Shown here in pieces: positions 33,291 to 42,300 of a DNA stretch of 64,000 nucleotides. The stretch covers positions 62,001 through 126,000 of the forward strand of contig JBFWUW010000008.1 of NCBI GenBank assembly GCA_050247075.1. Reading direction: 5' to 3'. A program made the translations under genes and the position numbers. The stretch comes from JBFWUW01 sp050247075. GTDB lineage: Bacteria; Planctomycetota; Planctomycetia; Pirellulales; JBFWUW01. The first letter of the stretch is position 1. Every line of letters begins with the position of its first letter. The notes under the pieces were generated by a model that was not told the DNA's origin, ran no database searches, and saw only the letters and a list, made by a program, of their open reading frames with translations.

Positions 33291-34712
33291 ATGAATCCCA
33301 CGCCCACCGATGCCAAAGCCGGCCTAGCTGGTACTTCGCCTCCGCCCGATGGCACGCCTACACCCGCGCCGCATGGCGGAGAGACCGCGGCGGCCGCGGT
33401 GTTGCCTTTATTGCCAGCAGGCAAGAACCCTGGGGCGGGTATCGACTACGAGCTCTTCTTGGATTGCGTCCACTGCGGCCTTTGCACGGCGGCTTGCCCT
33501 ACCTACGCCGAACTGGGGAACGAAAACGACAGTCCGCGCGGGCGCATTTACCTGATGCGTTCCGTCACCGATGTCCGGTTGGCGCTCAACGACGAAGTCC
33601 GCCGGCACCTGGAGCTGTGCCTGGACTGCCGCGCTTGCGAAACCGCCTGTCCGTCGGGCGTGCAATACGGCAAGCTGATCGAACCTTTCCGCGTGGCCAT
33701 GGAGCAGTCGGCCGATGCCGCCACGCCCGCCAAGTCGTCGGACTGGTTCCATCGTTACATCTTGTTCGGTCTGTTTCCGTATCCCGACAAACTTCGCAAG
33801 GCGCTGGCCCCGGCGCGTCTGGCTCAAAAGCTGGGCTTGATGGGGCTGCTGCAGAACACCCCCTTGCTAAAGCTGCTGCCGCCGCGGCTGCGGCAGTTGG
33901 TGGCCATGTTGCCGCCGCCGCGGAAGGAAGAAAAGCCGCTGCCCGAGGTGCTGCCCGCCATTGGCCGCCGCCGAGCCCGCGTGGCGTTGTTTACCGGATG
34001 CGTGGGCGATGTCATGTTTCGCCACACCAACTGGGCCACGGCCCGCGTCCTGCAGCAGAATGGCTGCGACGTGGTGGTCCCCAGCGCACAAGTCTGTTGC
34101 GGGGCAATTCACTTTCACGCGGGCAGCAGCCCCCCGGCCCGCGAAATGGCCGACCTGAACGAGCAAGCTTTCGACTACCAGGGTGTCGATGCGGTGGTGG
34201 CCAACATCGCCGGCTGCGGTTCGATGCTCAAGGACTACGGCCATCACTGGCACGACGAACTGCAACCTCAAAGAGCAGCCTTTGCCGCCAAGGTTCGCGA
34301 TGTCAACGAGTTCTTGGACAGCCTGGGACTCATTCCGCCGGAAGGCAACATTCCATTGACGGTGACCTATCACGATGCTTGCCATTTAGCGCACGCGCAG
34401 AAAGTACGCGAGGCACCTCGCAACCTTTTAGCCCAAATACCAGGGTTAACGCTCAAGGATCTGCCCGAGACGGAACTCTGTTGCGGCGCAGCAGGCACCT
34501 ATAATCTGACCGAACCAGAAATGGCCGGCCGCCTCAGCCGCCGCAAGCTGCGAAACATCCTGGGGACCGGTGCCGAGTTGGTTGTCACGGCCAACGCCGG
34601 CTGCATACTGCAGATTGCCCGCGAGGCCCGCCAACAAGGCCAGCGGCTGGGCGTCATGCACCCGGTGGAACTGCTCGACTACAGCTACCGCGGCGAGCAG
34701 CCGGTTTTTTAG
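33291..34712 (+). CDS. glcF: Glycolate oxidase iron-sulfur subunit
   Basis: A 473-aa protein starting 4 bases after glcE. Two 4Fe-4S motifs are intact: CVHCGLCTAACP (Cys 59, 62, 65, 69) and CLDCRACETACP (Cys 110, 113, 116, 120). Two CCG domains follow, seen in VCCGAIHFHAG and LCCGAAGTYNL. It carries electrons from the GlcDE flavins to the quinone pool. The first ~45 residues are an unusual Pro/Ala/Thr-rich extension. A REP-like inverted pair begins a few bases after its stop. Confidence 0.93.
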   Translation: MNPTPTDAKAGLAGTSPPPDGTPTPAPHGGETAAAAVLPLLPAGKNPGAGIDYELFLDCVHCGLCTAACPTYAELGNENDSPRGRIYLMRSVTDVRLALNDEVRRHLELCLDCRACETACPSGVQYGKLIEPFRVAMEQSADAATPAKSSDWFHRYILFGLFPYPDKLRKALAPARLAQKLGLMGLLQNTPLLKLLPPRLRQLVAMLPPPRKEEKPLPEVLPAIGRRRARVALFTGCVGDVMFRHTNWATARVLQQNGCDVVVPSAQVCCGAIHFHAGSSPPAREMADLNEQAFDYQGVDAVVANIAGCGSMLKDYGHHWHDELQPQRAAFAAKVRDVNEFLDSLGLIPPEGNIPLTVTYHDACHLAHAQKVREAPRNLLAQIPGLTLKDLPETELCCGAAGTYNLTEPEMAGRLSRRKLRNILGTGAELVVTANAGCILQIAREARQQGQRLGVMHPVELLDYSYRGEQPVF

Positions 34713-34717
34713 GCGGC

Positions 34718-34788
34718 TGTAGGAGGCGATTCCATCGCCGATGGATACGTTTCGTGCAATGGCATCGGCGTTGGAAACGCCTCCTACA
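34718..34788. repeat. Inverted REP-like pair (REPIN form)
   Basis: Module A on the plus strand (34718-34742) faces a second module A on the minus strand (34764-34788) across 21 bases; the second copy has GTTTCCAAC in place of GATTCCATC. The minus-strand TGTAG supplies the stop codon of mch (34784-34786). It could fold as one long hairpin and serve as a two-way terminator between glcF and mch. Confidence 0.85.
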
Positions 34789-35758
34789 GGTTGGCGCCAA
34801 ACGATTGCCGCAATACGTCGGGCGCTAATCTCCCAAACTGAAACCGCCGGCCCGTCGCCAAATTGGCCAAGGTGATGACGGCCGGGCTGAACAGGTGCGG
34901 GTCGATCTTGTAGAAATCGCGCTCAGCCCGCTCAAAAATCGCCGCGAACGGCTGGCCATAATCGGACGATGCGCAACTGGGAACTTGCGGTCCGAGCCGC
35001 GCTAGCTCCTCGTCGTCGGCACGGACCCACAGCGTTACCTCGCCGCCGTACAAGATGGCGTCGTTCGTGCGGCCAATGCCGGCCATGTCGTCGGCTGCCA
35101 CCGGGGGTAGCGGTGCCAGTCCATAGCCGCTTTGCACCAGGCTCAGGTCAAAACCTAGCTCCAACAATTTGTGCAGCGCGGTCTCCACGCTACGGGCCAC
35201 CACCTGGACATGGCCCGCCTGGCTGGCCGTGGGGGCGGCCAGCAGCGTAAGCGCCGGCACCTCAACGCCGCATTGCCGGGCAATATCTTGGCAGACCGCT
35301 TCGGGGGGCAATTTGCGAGTCTCCAACACACCCACGGCAAGGGCGGGCCGCTCGGTGTGGCCAATTTTCCGGAATAAGGCTTCCTTGGCGGCTGCCGCCC
35401 GCATCGGTCCCGAGCCCATGCCAAAGAATTTCTCGCCAGCGATCTGCCACCCGGCATATTGGGAAGCCATACAGGCCGCCACCGGCAAATCGGTGCAAAC
35501 CTGTACGGACGGCGCTGAAATACCTTCGATGCGGCCTGGCACCAGACTCACCTCGGCCAGCCCGGCCAGGCAGACCTCGGCCAGCCGCCGCCCCGCTTCC
35601 AGGCCGCCTTCCACGGAAATGCCCAGGTCAACGGTGGTGCCGCCATCGGGCCGTTGGTGAACGGCAATTTTGAGACGCTCGGCGTCGGCAATCATCGCCT
35701 GACACAGGCTGGCGGCACGCTGGTTGAGAAACACGGGCAAGCTCGATGGAATGAACAA
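34784..35758 (-). CDS. mch: Methenyltetrahydromethanopterin cyclohydrolase
   Basis: About 324 aa. It interconverts methenyl- and formyl-H4MPT in the H4MPT-linked C1 pathway that planctomycetes share with methylotrophs. Signatures: LNQRAASLCQAMIADAERLK at the start, GGLEAGRRLAEVCLAGL, ACMASQYAGWQIAGEKFF and GMGSGPMRAAAAKEALFR. There is no ATG at the family start: a TTG at 35758 or GTG at 35734 is likely, because the open frame further upstream runs through the terminator of the next gene. The stop codon lies in a REP-like TGTAG. No other H4MPT genes are adjacent. Confidence 0.9.
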   Translation of the reverse strand: MFIPSSLPVFLNQRAASLCQAMIADAERLKIAVHQRPDGGTTVDLGISVEGGLEAGRRLAEVCLAGLAEVSLVPGRIEGISAPSVQVCTDLPVAACMASQYAGWQIAGEKFFGMGSGPMRAAAAKEALFRKIGHTERPALAVGVLETRKLPPEAVCQDIARQCGVEVPALTLLAAPTASQAGHVQVVARSVETALHKLLELGFDLSLVQSGYGLAPLPPVAADDMAGIGRTNDAILYGGEVTLWVRADDEELARLGPQVPSCASSDYGQPFAAIFERAERDFYKIDPHLFSPAVITLANLATGRRFQFGRLAPDVLRQSFGANL

Positions 35759-35830
35759 AGGGGTGCTTTGCGGATGGTAACCGCGCGGCAATCGTACAAT
35801 GCCCGCAAGGCGGCCGCTAGCGGGCGCAAT

Positions 35831-35868
35831 AAAAAAGCCGCCGCGTTCTCCTCGGAGAACGCGGCGGC
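35831..35868 (-). terminator. Strong intrinsic terminator
   Basis: GCCGCCGCGTTCTCC (35837-35851) pairs perfectly with GGAGAACGCGGCGGC (35854-35868), and six A bases (35831-35836) give a T-tract on the minus strand. It ends transcription of the Cys-rich gene and shows that the upstream part of the mch open frame is not coding. Confidence 0.9.
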
Positions 35869-35941
35869 CGGCGTGGGTCTGAAGCACTTGGACGATATCG
35901 CGTGTCGAGCCGAGGCCGGCGAAGCCTGGCTCGCGCGTCAA

Positions 35942-36901
35942 CTACCGCAGCGGACGCCAGCCGCTGTCGTCGATCTTCTGCTTGGCGGGCCGCGTGTGTT
36001 GAGCCGGAATCACGGCGGAGGAATCGTCGGCCAGCGTGTTGTCCAATTGGGTGCGGTGGCTGGGCAACATGGTGGTGCGGTCCGCTCCATCATCTTCGTT
36101 CAACAAGCCGCGGGCCTTGGGGCTGCTGGTCCGCACGTCTGGTATGGCACGTTGCGGCAAGTCGGCATCGGCCTGGTTAATGGGTGCCAGCAACACGGGT
36201 TGGCTGTCGGACGGGCCCGGACGAGGAATCACGGGCGTGCGGGCTACGGGCGCTGTGCTGCTGTACGATCCGCCTGGCGGCGCATAGCTGGCGTTAGAAG
36301 GAGCATAGCTTGTAGTTGGCGCGGCGGACGCAATCGGAGCGGAAACCGCGGCTGGCGCACTGTAGCGCACGACGGGGCTGCCCTGTTGAACGATTCGGCT
36401 GACCACGGGGGCACCTGGCCGCGAAACGGATGCGCCACAAGAACTACAGCCGCTGCTGGGCGCGCTGTAAACCGGGGTCGAAATGACCGGCGAGGCATAG
36501 GTTGCCGCGGGGGCGCTATAGGAAGGCTGGTACGAGACTACCGGCCGCAGCACGGTTGTGCCGCAACTGTTGCAACTGTTGCAACCGCCACAAGCGGGAC
36601 GATAGCTGACCACCGGCGAGTAGGCCACGCGATAGCAACTATTGCAGGTGGACACCTGGGGAGCGCACGTTGAACAGCCGGTGGCACAGGTTGAGCAGCC
36701 GGTTGAACAAGTGGAACAACAAGGCGATGCGGCCACGCCGCGGTAGCCCGTCAGAAACGGAAACAGGGGCCGGTAGGTCGTCGTGCCGCAGGGCGACGAC
36801 GAGCTAAACCATCCAAAACATGCCTGGCTCTCACTCGTTGTGCCCAGGGCCATGGCCAGGACGGTACAAGCGACAGCAACGCTACGAAGGCTGCGGGTCA
36901 T
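35942..36901 (-). CDS. Secreted Cys-rich, Pro/Ser/Tyr-rich surface protein
   Basis: A 319-aa protein from the ATG at 36901, preceded by TTGGAGAGACA. A signal peptide (residues ~1-27) leads to a Cys-cluster zone (61-113) with repeats of CSTC-type units: CCSTCSTGCSTCATGCSTC, STCNSC, CGGCNSCNSCG. The remainder is low-complexity with repeated Y-S-P-V and P-V-V-S-Y motifs, then a hydrophilic tail. Planctomycete cell envelopes contain Cys-rich proteins, and this has that look, but the specific family is not identified. It probably forms disulfide-linked surface material. An intrinsic terminator follows. Confidence 0.8.
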   Translation of the reverse strand: MTRSLRSVAVACTVLAMALGTTSESQACFGWFSSSSPCGTTTYRPLFPFLTGYRGVAASPCCSTCSTGCSTCATGCSTCAPQVSTCNSCYRVAYSPVVSYRPACGGCNSCNSCGTTVLRPVVSYQPSYSAPAATYASPVISTPVYSAPSSGCSSCGASVSRPGAPVVSRIVQQGSPVVRYSAPAAVSAPIASAAPTTSYAPSNASYAPPGGSYSSTAPVARTPVIPRPGPSDSQPVLLAPINQADADLPQRAIPDVRTSSPKARGLLNEDDGADRTTMLPSHRTQLDNTLADDSSAVIPAQHTRPAKQKIDDSGWRPLR

Positions 36902-37249
36902 TGTCTCTCCAATCTGAACGGAATGTTCTGTCAACCTTGCCCAAGAAAAGTATACGCACGACGTACAGGATTATTCTTTAGACAATCGCTTTGGAGTGCT
37001 GTCAACGCAGCGCGCAACGACAGCATCCATTTGGCGGAAGATTACCTTCGTGACGGTTATGCCGCTGGTGGCGAATGTGCCGATTGTGCCGATGCTAGCG
37101 GCCCCAGACATGTACGACGCCGGCCCCACGCGTCTTGACTTAAGTGTAGTTCAAAAAGATTTGAAGAGTGCGGCCAGGCATGGTTTTAAGCCCTCAAGCC
37201 GTAACAAACGCGCGGACGATAACGAAGATAACGGTCAGGCCGGCAGGCC
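36902..37249. other. Intergenic region between divergent genes
   Basis: About 350 bases. A weak inverted repeat (TGCTGTC 36997-37003 with GACAGCA 37019-37025) is the only structure seen. It should hold promoters for the Cys-rich gene and fliG; no boxes are certain. Confidence 0.4.
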
Positions 37250-38332
37250 ATGTCGAATTCCAGCCCGATCGCCGAACAGGGCAGCCTCGGTTCGTTCCAT
37301 CTCCGCGAGATTCTTAGGAAGCAGGCCATCGTGACCGCCCACCTCAATGCCCGCCGCGCTGCCGTACTGCTGACTTGCCTGCCGCAAGACGACGCGGCGG
37401 TGCTGCTGGGCAAGTTGGAACCCAAACAGGTAGAAGCGGTTACGATTGAAATCGCCAGGCTTGGCTCTATCCCCGGAGAGGAGCAAGAGGCGATCATCAA
37501 GGAGTTCGCTGACGCCAATCCCAATACCTTGACGGCGGGCAGCGGCGGACTGGATGTGGCCAAGCGGCTGGTCGAGAAAGCGCTAGGCAGCAAGGCGGCG
37601 GGGACGCTGGACAATGTCCGCGAACAAATCGAAGCCATGCCGTTTGGCTTCTTGCGGCGCGTCGATGCGCAAAACCTGGTGACGTTCATCATTGATGAAC
37701 ACCCGCAGACCATCGCGCTAATTGTTTCTCACCTGCCGCCGCAGTCGGCCGCTTCGATCATTGCCAGCCTTCCGGCGGATCGGCAGCTTTCGGTGGTAAG
37801 GCGGATCGCCACGATGGCCCAGACCAACCCCGATATCATTCGCGAAGTTGAGGTGGGTCTGGAAGCGCGGATGTCCAGCCTGATGAGCCAGCAGTTTGCC
37901 TCGGCCGGCGGCGTACCGCGGGTGGCCGAGATTCTCAACGTCACCGACCGCAATACCGAAAAGGCCCTGTTGGAAAATCTGGCCCAAGAGGCCCCCGACC
38001 TGGTCGAGGAAATCCGCCGCTTGATGTTTGTGTTTGAAGACATTGTCAAATTTGGCGACAAGGACATTCAAACGGTTCTCAAGAATGTCGAGACCTCGCA
38101 ATGGGCCATGGCCCTCAAGGGACAAAGCGATGTCATCAAGGACAAGATCTTGGGTAACCTCTCCAAGCGGGCCGCCGATCTGCTGCGCGAGGAAATGGAC
38201 TACCTGGGCGCGGTGAAAAGCTCCACCGTCACCCAGGCGCAGCAGCAAATCGTCGATATCGTTCGCCGTCTGGAAGACGCGGGCGAAATCACTCTGGAAG
38301 CCGGCGACGAGGCCGATCAGATGATTTCCTGA
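37250..38332 (+). CDS. fliG: Flagellar motor switch protein FliG
   Basis: A 360-aa protein with FliG layout. The middle domain has FIIDEHPQTIALIVSHLPPQ (EHPQ motif). The C-terminal torque domain has RRLMFVFEDIVKFGDKDIQT and ALKGQSDVIKDKILGNLSKR followed by AADLLREEMDYLGAVKSSTV. FliG couples stator force to rotor rotation and sets direction. The N-terminal ~30 residues are atypical and the start could lie further in. No other flagellar gene is in the window, so fliG is isolated from a flagellar operon here. It is convergent with the sugar isomerase gene, 1 base apart. Confidence 0.92.
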   Translation: MSNSSPIAEQGSLGSFHLREILRKQAIVTAHLNARRAAVLLTCLPQDDAAVLLGKLEPKQVEAVTIEIARLGSIPGEEQEAIIKEFADANPNTLTAGSGGLDVAKRLVEKALGSKAAGTLDNVREQIEAMPFGFLRRVDAQNLVTFIIDEHPQTIALIVSHLPPQSAASIIASLPADRQLSVVRRIATMAQTNPDIIREVEVGLEARMSSLMSQQFASAGGVPRVAEILNVTDRNTEKALLENLAQEAPDLVEEIRRLMFVFEDIVKFGDKDIQTVLKNVETSQWAMALKGQSDVIKDKILGNLSKRAADLLREEMDYLGAVKSSTVTQAQQQIVDIVRRLEDAGEITLEAGDEADQMIS

Positions 38333-38333
38333 T

Positions 38334-39188
38334 CTAAGCCCGCACTTGCTTGGCAGCGTCGGTGGCGATCGCGAAACATTCGCGGATATCGTCCAGCGGG
38401 TTGTCGGGGTTCTCTTCGTATTCGAGCGACAGGCCGCCGTCGATGGGAAAGTCGGCCTCTTTCAGGGCCTTGAACACGCCCACCACGTCCATGTGCCCGC
38501 GGCCCAGGATGACCCCCTTGGTCTGCGCCTTTTGCTCGGCGAAGTCCTTGAGATGGATGCCAAACAACCGCCCCTTCAACAGCCGAATCACCGCCACGGG
38601 ATCCTCGCCCGAACGGATGTAGTGTCCCAGGTCGGCGCAGGCACCGATATGCGGGTGATGGTTCTTGACGGCGTTCAGCACGTCGATGGCTTTATCGTAG
38701 CGATGCGACGGGCCGTGGTTGTGGATGGCAATGCGGATGTCGTATTCGGCGACGAGCTTATCCAGGCTGTCGAACGAGTCGGGGCTGGGATCGGCGCTGA
38801 TATTCTTGATGCCGGCCCGCTTGGCAAAGTCGAAGACCTTCTTGTTGGCCGCGTGGTCCGCGCCGAAGCCGTTGACACCGTGGGCAGTAATCTCCAACTT
38901 GGCCGAGGCCAGCTTTTCGTTCATCTGGGTGATCTGCTCGTCGGTTGATTCGAGCGGGTAGTGACCTCCGAAAAACTCGATCGTGGTGAAGCCGATCTCA
39001 CCGGCATGTTTAATGGCCTCATCAACGCCGTAGCCGCGCAGAGAGTAACTTTGAATACCCAGCTTAAAGCCTGGAAACTCCTCGGCTTTGTCTTCGCCCC
39101 ACACGCGGCGCTGCATGCCTAGCATGGCCCCGCCAGCCACCGCGGCCGACAGACAAAGAAAATCGCGACGCGAGGAAAAGCGGGACAT
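38334..39188 (-). CDS. Sugar phosphate isomerase/epimerase-like protein, TAT-exported
   Basis: A 284-aa protein. The start MSRFSSRRDFLCLSAAVAGG is a twin-arginine signal. The mature part is an AP-endonuclease-family-2 / xylose isomerase-like TIM barrel: KLGIQSYSLRGYGVDEAIKH, TIEFFGGHYPL, HNHGPSHRYDKAID, IGACADLGHYIRSGEDPV, and GRGHMDVVGVFKALKEADFP. Metal-ligand Glu, Asp, His positions look kept. Planctomycetes encode many such exported barrels, usually with unknown sugar or polyol substrates. Confidence 0.88.
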   Translation of the reverse strand: MSRFSSRRDFLCLSAAVAGGAMLGMQRRVWGEDKAEEFPGFKLGIQSYSLRGYGVDEAIKHAGEIGFTTIEFFGGHYPLESTDEQITQMNEKLASAKLEITAHGVNGFGADHAANKKVFDFAKRAGIKNISADPSPDSFDSLDKLVAEYDIRIAIHNHGPSHRYDKAIDVLNAVKNHHPHIGACADLGHYIRSGEDPVAVIRLLKGRLFGIHLKDFAEQKAQTKGVILGRGHMDVVGVFKALKEADFPIDGGLSLEYEENPDNPLDDIRECFAIATDAAKQVRA

Positions 39189-39303
39189 GCGGGCAACTCC
39201 TGGACGAGAATTGGGCGGAAGAGTGGATTGGCGCTGGAAGGAACGGCGGCCCTGGCGAAGGGTGTATTATGATTCGCCATTTGTCCGCGTCCAGTAGTTC
39301 GAT

Positions 39304-42300
39304 CTATCTGGCCCCTGGAGGTACCACCAGCAGCAGCAACTTGTGGTCTTGGGTGGCAATGGCCATTTCGGTTCCGTCGGGCGAATAGGCGGCGGAGTAA
39401 GCCGCCGCGACGGGCAACTGCTGATGGTGGATCTGGTTGCCCGTGTTGGGATCCCAAATGAACAGTCCGCCCGAGTAGTCCACCGTGGTCAGTCGGTTGC
39501 CAACGGGGTTGAACAGCACACGGTAGATGTAGTCGCTATGGCCCGATACGGAACGCAGCGGTTTAGGTTCGTTCACATCCCAGATCTCCCAGGCCTTGCT
39601 CAGCCCGCCCGCCGCCACCCACTTGCCGTCGGGCGAGAATAGCGCGCTGTACAACCCATCGGGATCATCGGGCTTGAATTGTTTGATCTCGACACCATCC
39701 GTATCCCAAAAGCGGACCGTTCGATCGAGCGAACACGACACGAGTTGCCGCTCGATGGGGTGGAACGAGACGGCAAAGACTTGCCCTTCGTGCCCTTTAC
39801 AAGTAGCCGTTTCCTCGCCTGTCGTGGTATCCCACAGGCGAATGGTCTTGTCCGCGCCAGCCGTGGCTAGCAGGCGGCCATCGGGGCTGAATTCCATGGC
39901 ATAGACTTGCGACTCGTGCCCTTTGAGCACCAACCGCGGTTCAGCCGAGGCAGCCAGCCAGCGTTTGGCGGTCTGATCGTTTGAAACGCTGAACATGCCG
40001 CGGCCATCGGCCGCCAGACACAGGTCGCCCACGACCGAGGTATGGCCGGCGCACTCTTGCATCAAAACGAGCGACGTTTCGTCGCCGTCGCGGTTCACGC
40101 GGAAGTTACGGATGATGCCATCGTTGCCAGAAACGACAATCTTGTGCCCGGCATCACTGGCCGCGGCCGCCGTTAGCGGCACGGCGGCGGTCGTCACGAC
40201 CTCGGCGGTCGCCAACTCCGCGGCGTCGGCCACATTCCACAACCGCACCATGCCGTCCTCGCCGGCACCCGCCAGCAACTCGCCTGCATCGAGCGCGGCC
40301 AGTGCCTTCACGGCCACGGTGCTCCCTTCGTACTTCGACGTTTCGGAAAAGTCGTCGTAGTTCCATCCGGCCACGATCTTATCGACACCCGCCGTGGCCA
40401 CTTGCTTACCGCCCGCCACGAAAATAGCGTCGTGGATCGTCCCCGTGTGAGCCTGCACCGCGCGGCTGCCAGAAGGCAAGAACGAGCGGGCAATGTTATC
40501 CGCCCCGCCCGAAACAATGCGGTCGTCCTCCCCTCCCACGGCTACCCTCGCCACACCGGCGGTATGGTCGATGAACTGTTCGAGCAGCAAGCCGGAGCCG
40601 ATCTCGATCAGCCGCACGAACCTGTCGTCACAACCTGTCACCACCCGCAAGTTATCGTGCGTAAAAGCGACTCCACGCACCACGGCCGGGTGCGCAACCG
40701 TCTTCAACGGCGAAGCATCATCGTAATTCCACAAACGAAGTTGATTGTCCGCTCCCACGGCGGCCACGGCCTTACCATCCGGGCTGACCGCCAGGCCAAA
40801 CACGGCCCCGCCCGAGCCGTTAAATTTTTTGTCTTCCGTCCCCAGGTTGACATCCCATAGACGAACGGTGGCGTCGGCACCGCCGCTGAGCAGCTTCTTG
40901 CCGCCCGGCGCATACGCCAAGGCGTTTACTCCATTGGCGTGGCCGGTCATCATGCGAACCAGCGACAAATTATGGACCAATATGTTGTTATCGCCCCCGC
41001 CCGTCACCAAAGTGCGGTTGTCGGGCGTGAACGCCACCGACAGCAATGGCGTGGCCGAGGCTAGTTCCTCCAAAGGTTTGCCGTCGGCTGGACTAAAGAC
41101 GCGCAGACGGTTATCGGCCCCGCCGACCGCCACTTTCGACCCATCGGTGCTGTAGGCAACACTGGTTAATCCGCCCAGCGTGACAATTTTATGCTGCAAG
41201 GCACCGTCGGCGATGTTCCAAAGTTGCAGGTTCTTGTCGGTGTAGAGATCGTTGCCGGCACTAGCCAGTTGCAATCCGTCAGGCCGCACGGCGACATTAG
41301 CCAAGGGGCCGTCGGCCCCGGCGAATTGACGGACCATCTTGCCATCTTGTCCCCACAATTTAGCCAGCTTGTCGTCGCCGCAGGTGACGAACTGCGTGCC
41401 GTCCCCCACAAAGGCCGCATCGTTGGCTTTCCCTTCATGGGCCGCAATCACCATGTTGGCCGAAAGCCGCCACACCCGCGCGGTCTTGTCGGCTCCTCCG
41501 GAGACAATCGTGCGGTTGTCGGCCCCCAGGGCCACGGCTGGCACCACTCCGGCATGTCCCGTGAACTGCTGCAATTCCTTGCCCGTGACGACATCCCAGG
41601 CCCGCACGATGCCGTCGTCCGCCGCGCTGGCCAGCCGCGTGCCATCGGGGCTGAGCCGCATATTGCGCACGGCCACGGGGTGCGTCAGGGTGAACGTCAG
41701 CGCCGCGTCAGCCAGATTCCAGATTCGGACGGCCTTGTCGATGCTGGCGGCCGCCACCTTGGTGCCATCCTTGGTGACGCCGACCGACGTAACCTGATCG
41801 GTCGCGCCGGCGTAGGTCCGCACGGAATTTCCGTCGGCCAGGTTCCACAGCCGTACCGTTTTGTCCATGCCGCCGCTCACCAATTGGTCGCCCGCCGGCG
41901 TATAGGCCAGCGAAGTCACGGCCCCTTCATGGCCGGCGATCAGCCGCACCAGCGACAAGGCCAGCAGGCGGGCCGAGTTGTCGGCCCCACCGGTCAACAG
42001 CGTGTTATGGTCCGGCAAGAAGGCCAAGGCGTTGATAGCGGCCGGCGCGGCCACCTCTTCCAATAGCTTTCCATCCATAGTGCGGTAGACGCGCAGATGG
42101 CTATCCGCGCCCGACACGGCCACCTTGAGCCCATCGGCACTGTAGGCTACATCCAGAATGGCGACAGGGGTGATAATATTCTGTTGCACGGCGGCGTCGG
42201 CCATGTTCCACAGGAACAAATGCCCGTCGTCGCCCCCCGATGCAAGCTGGGTGCCGTCGGGCTTAACGGCCACGCGGCGCAGCGGCGCGATCGCACCGGC

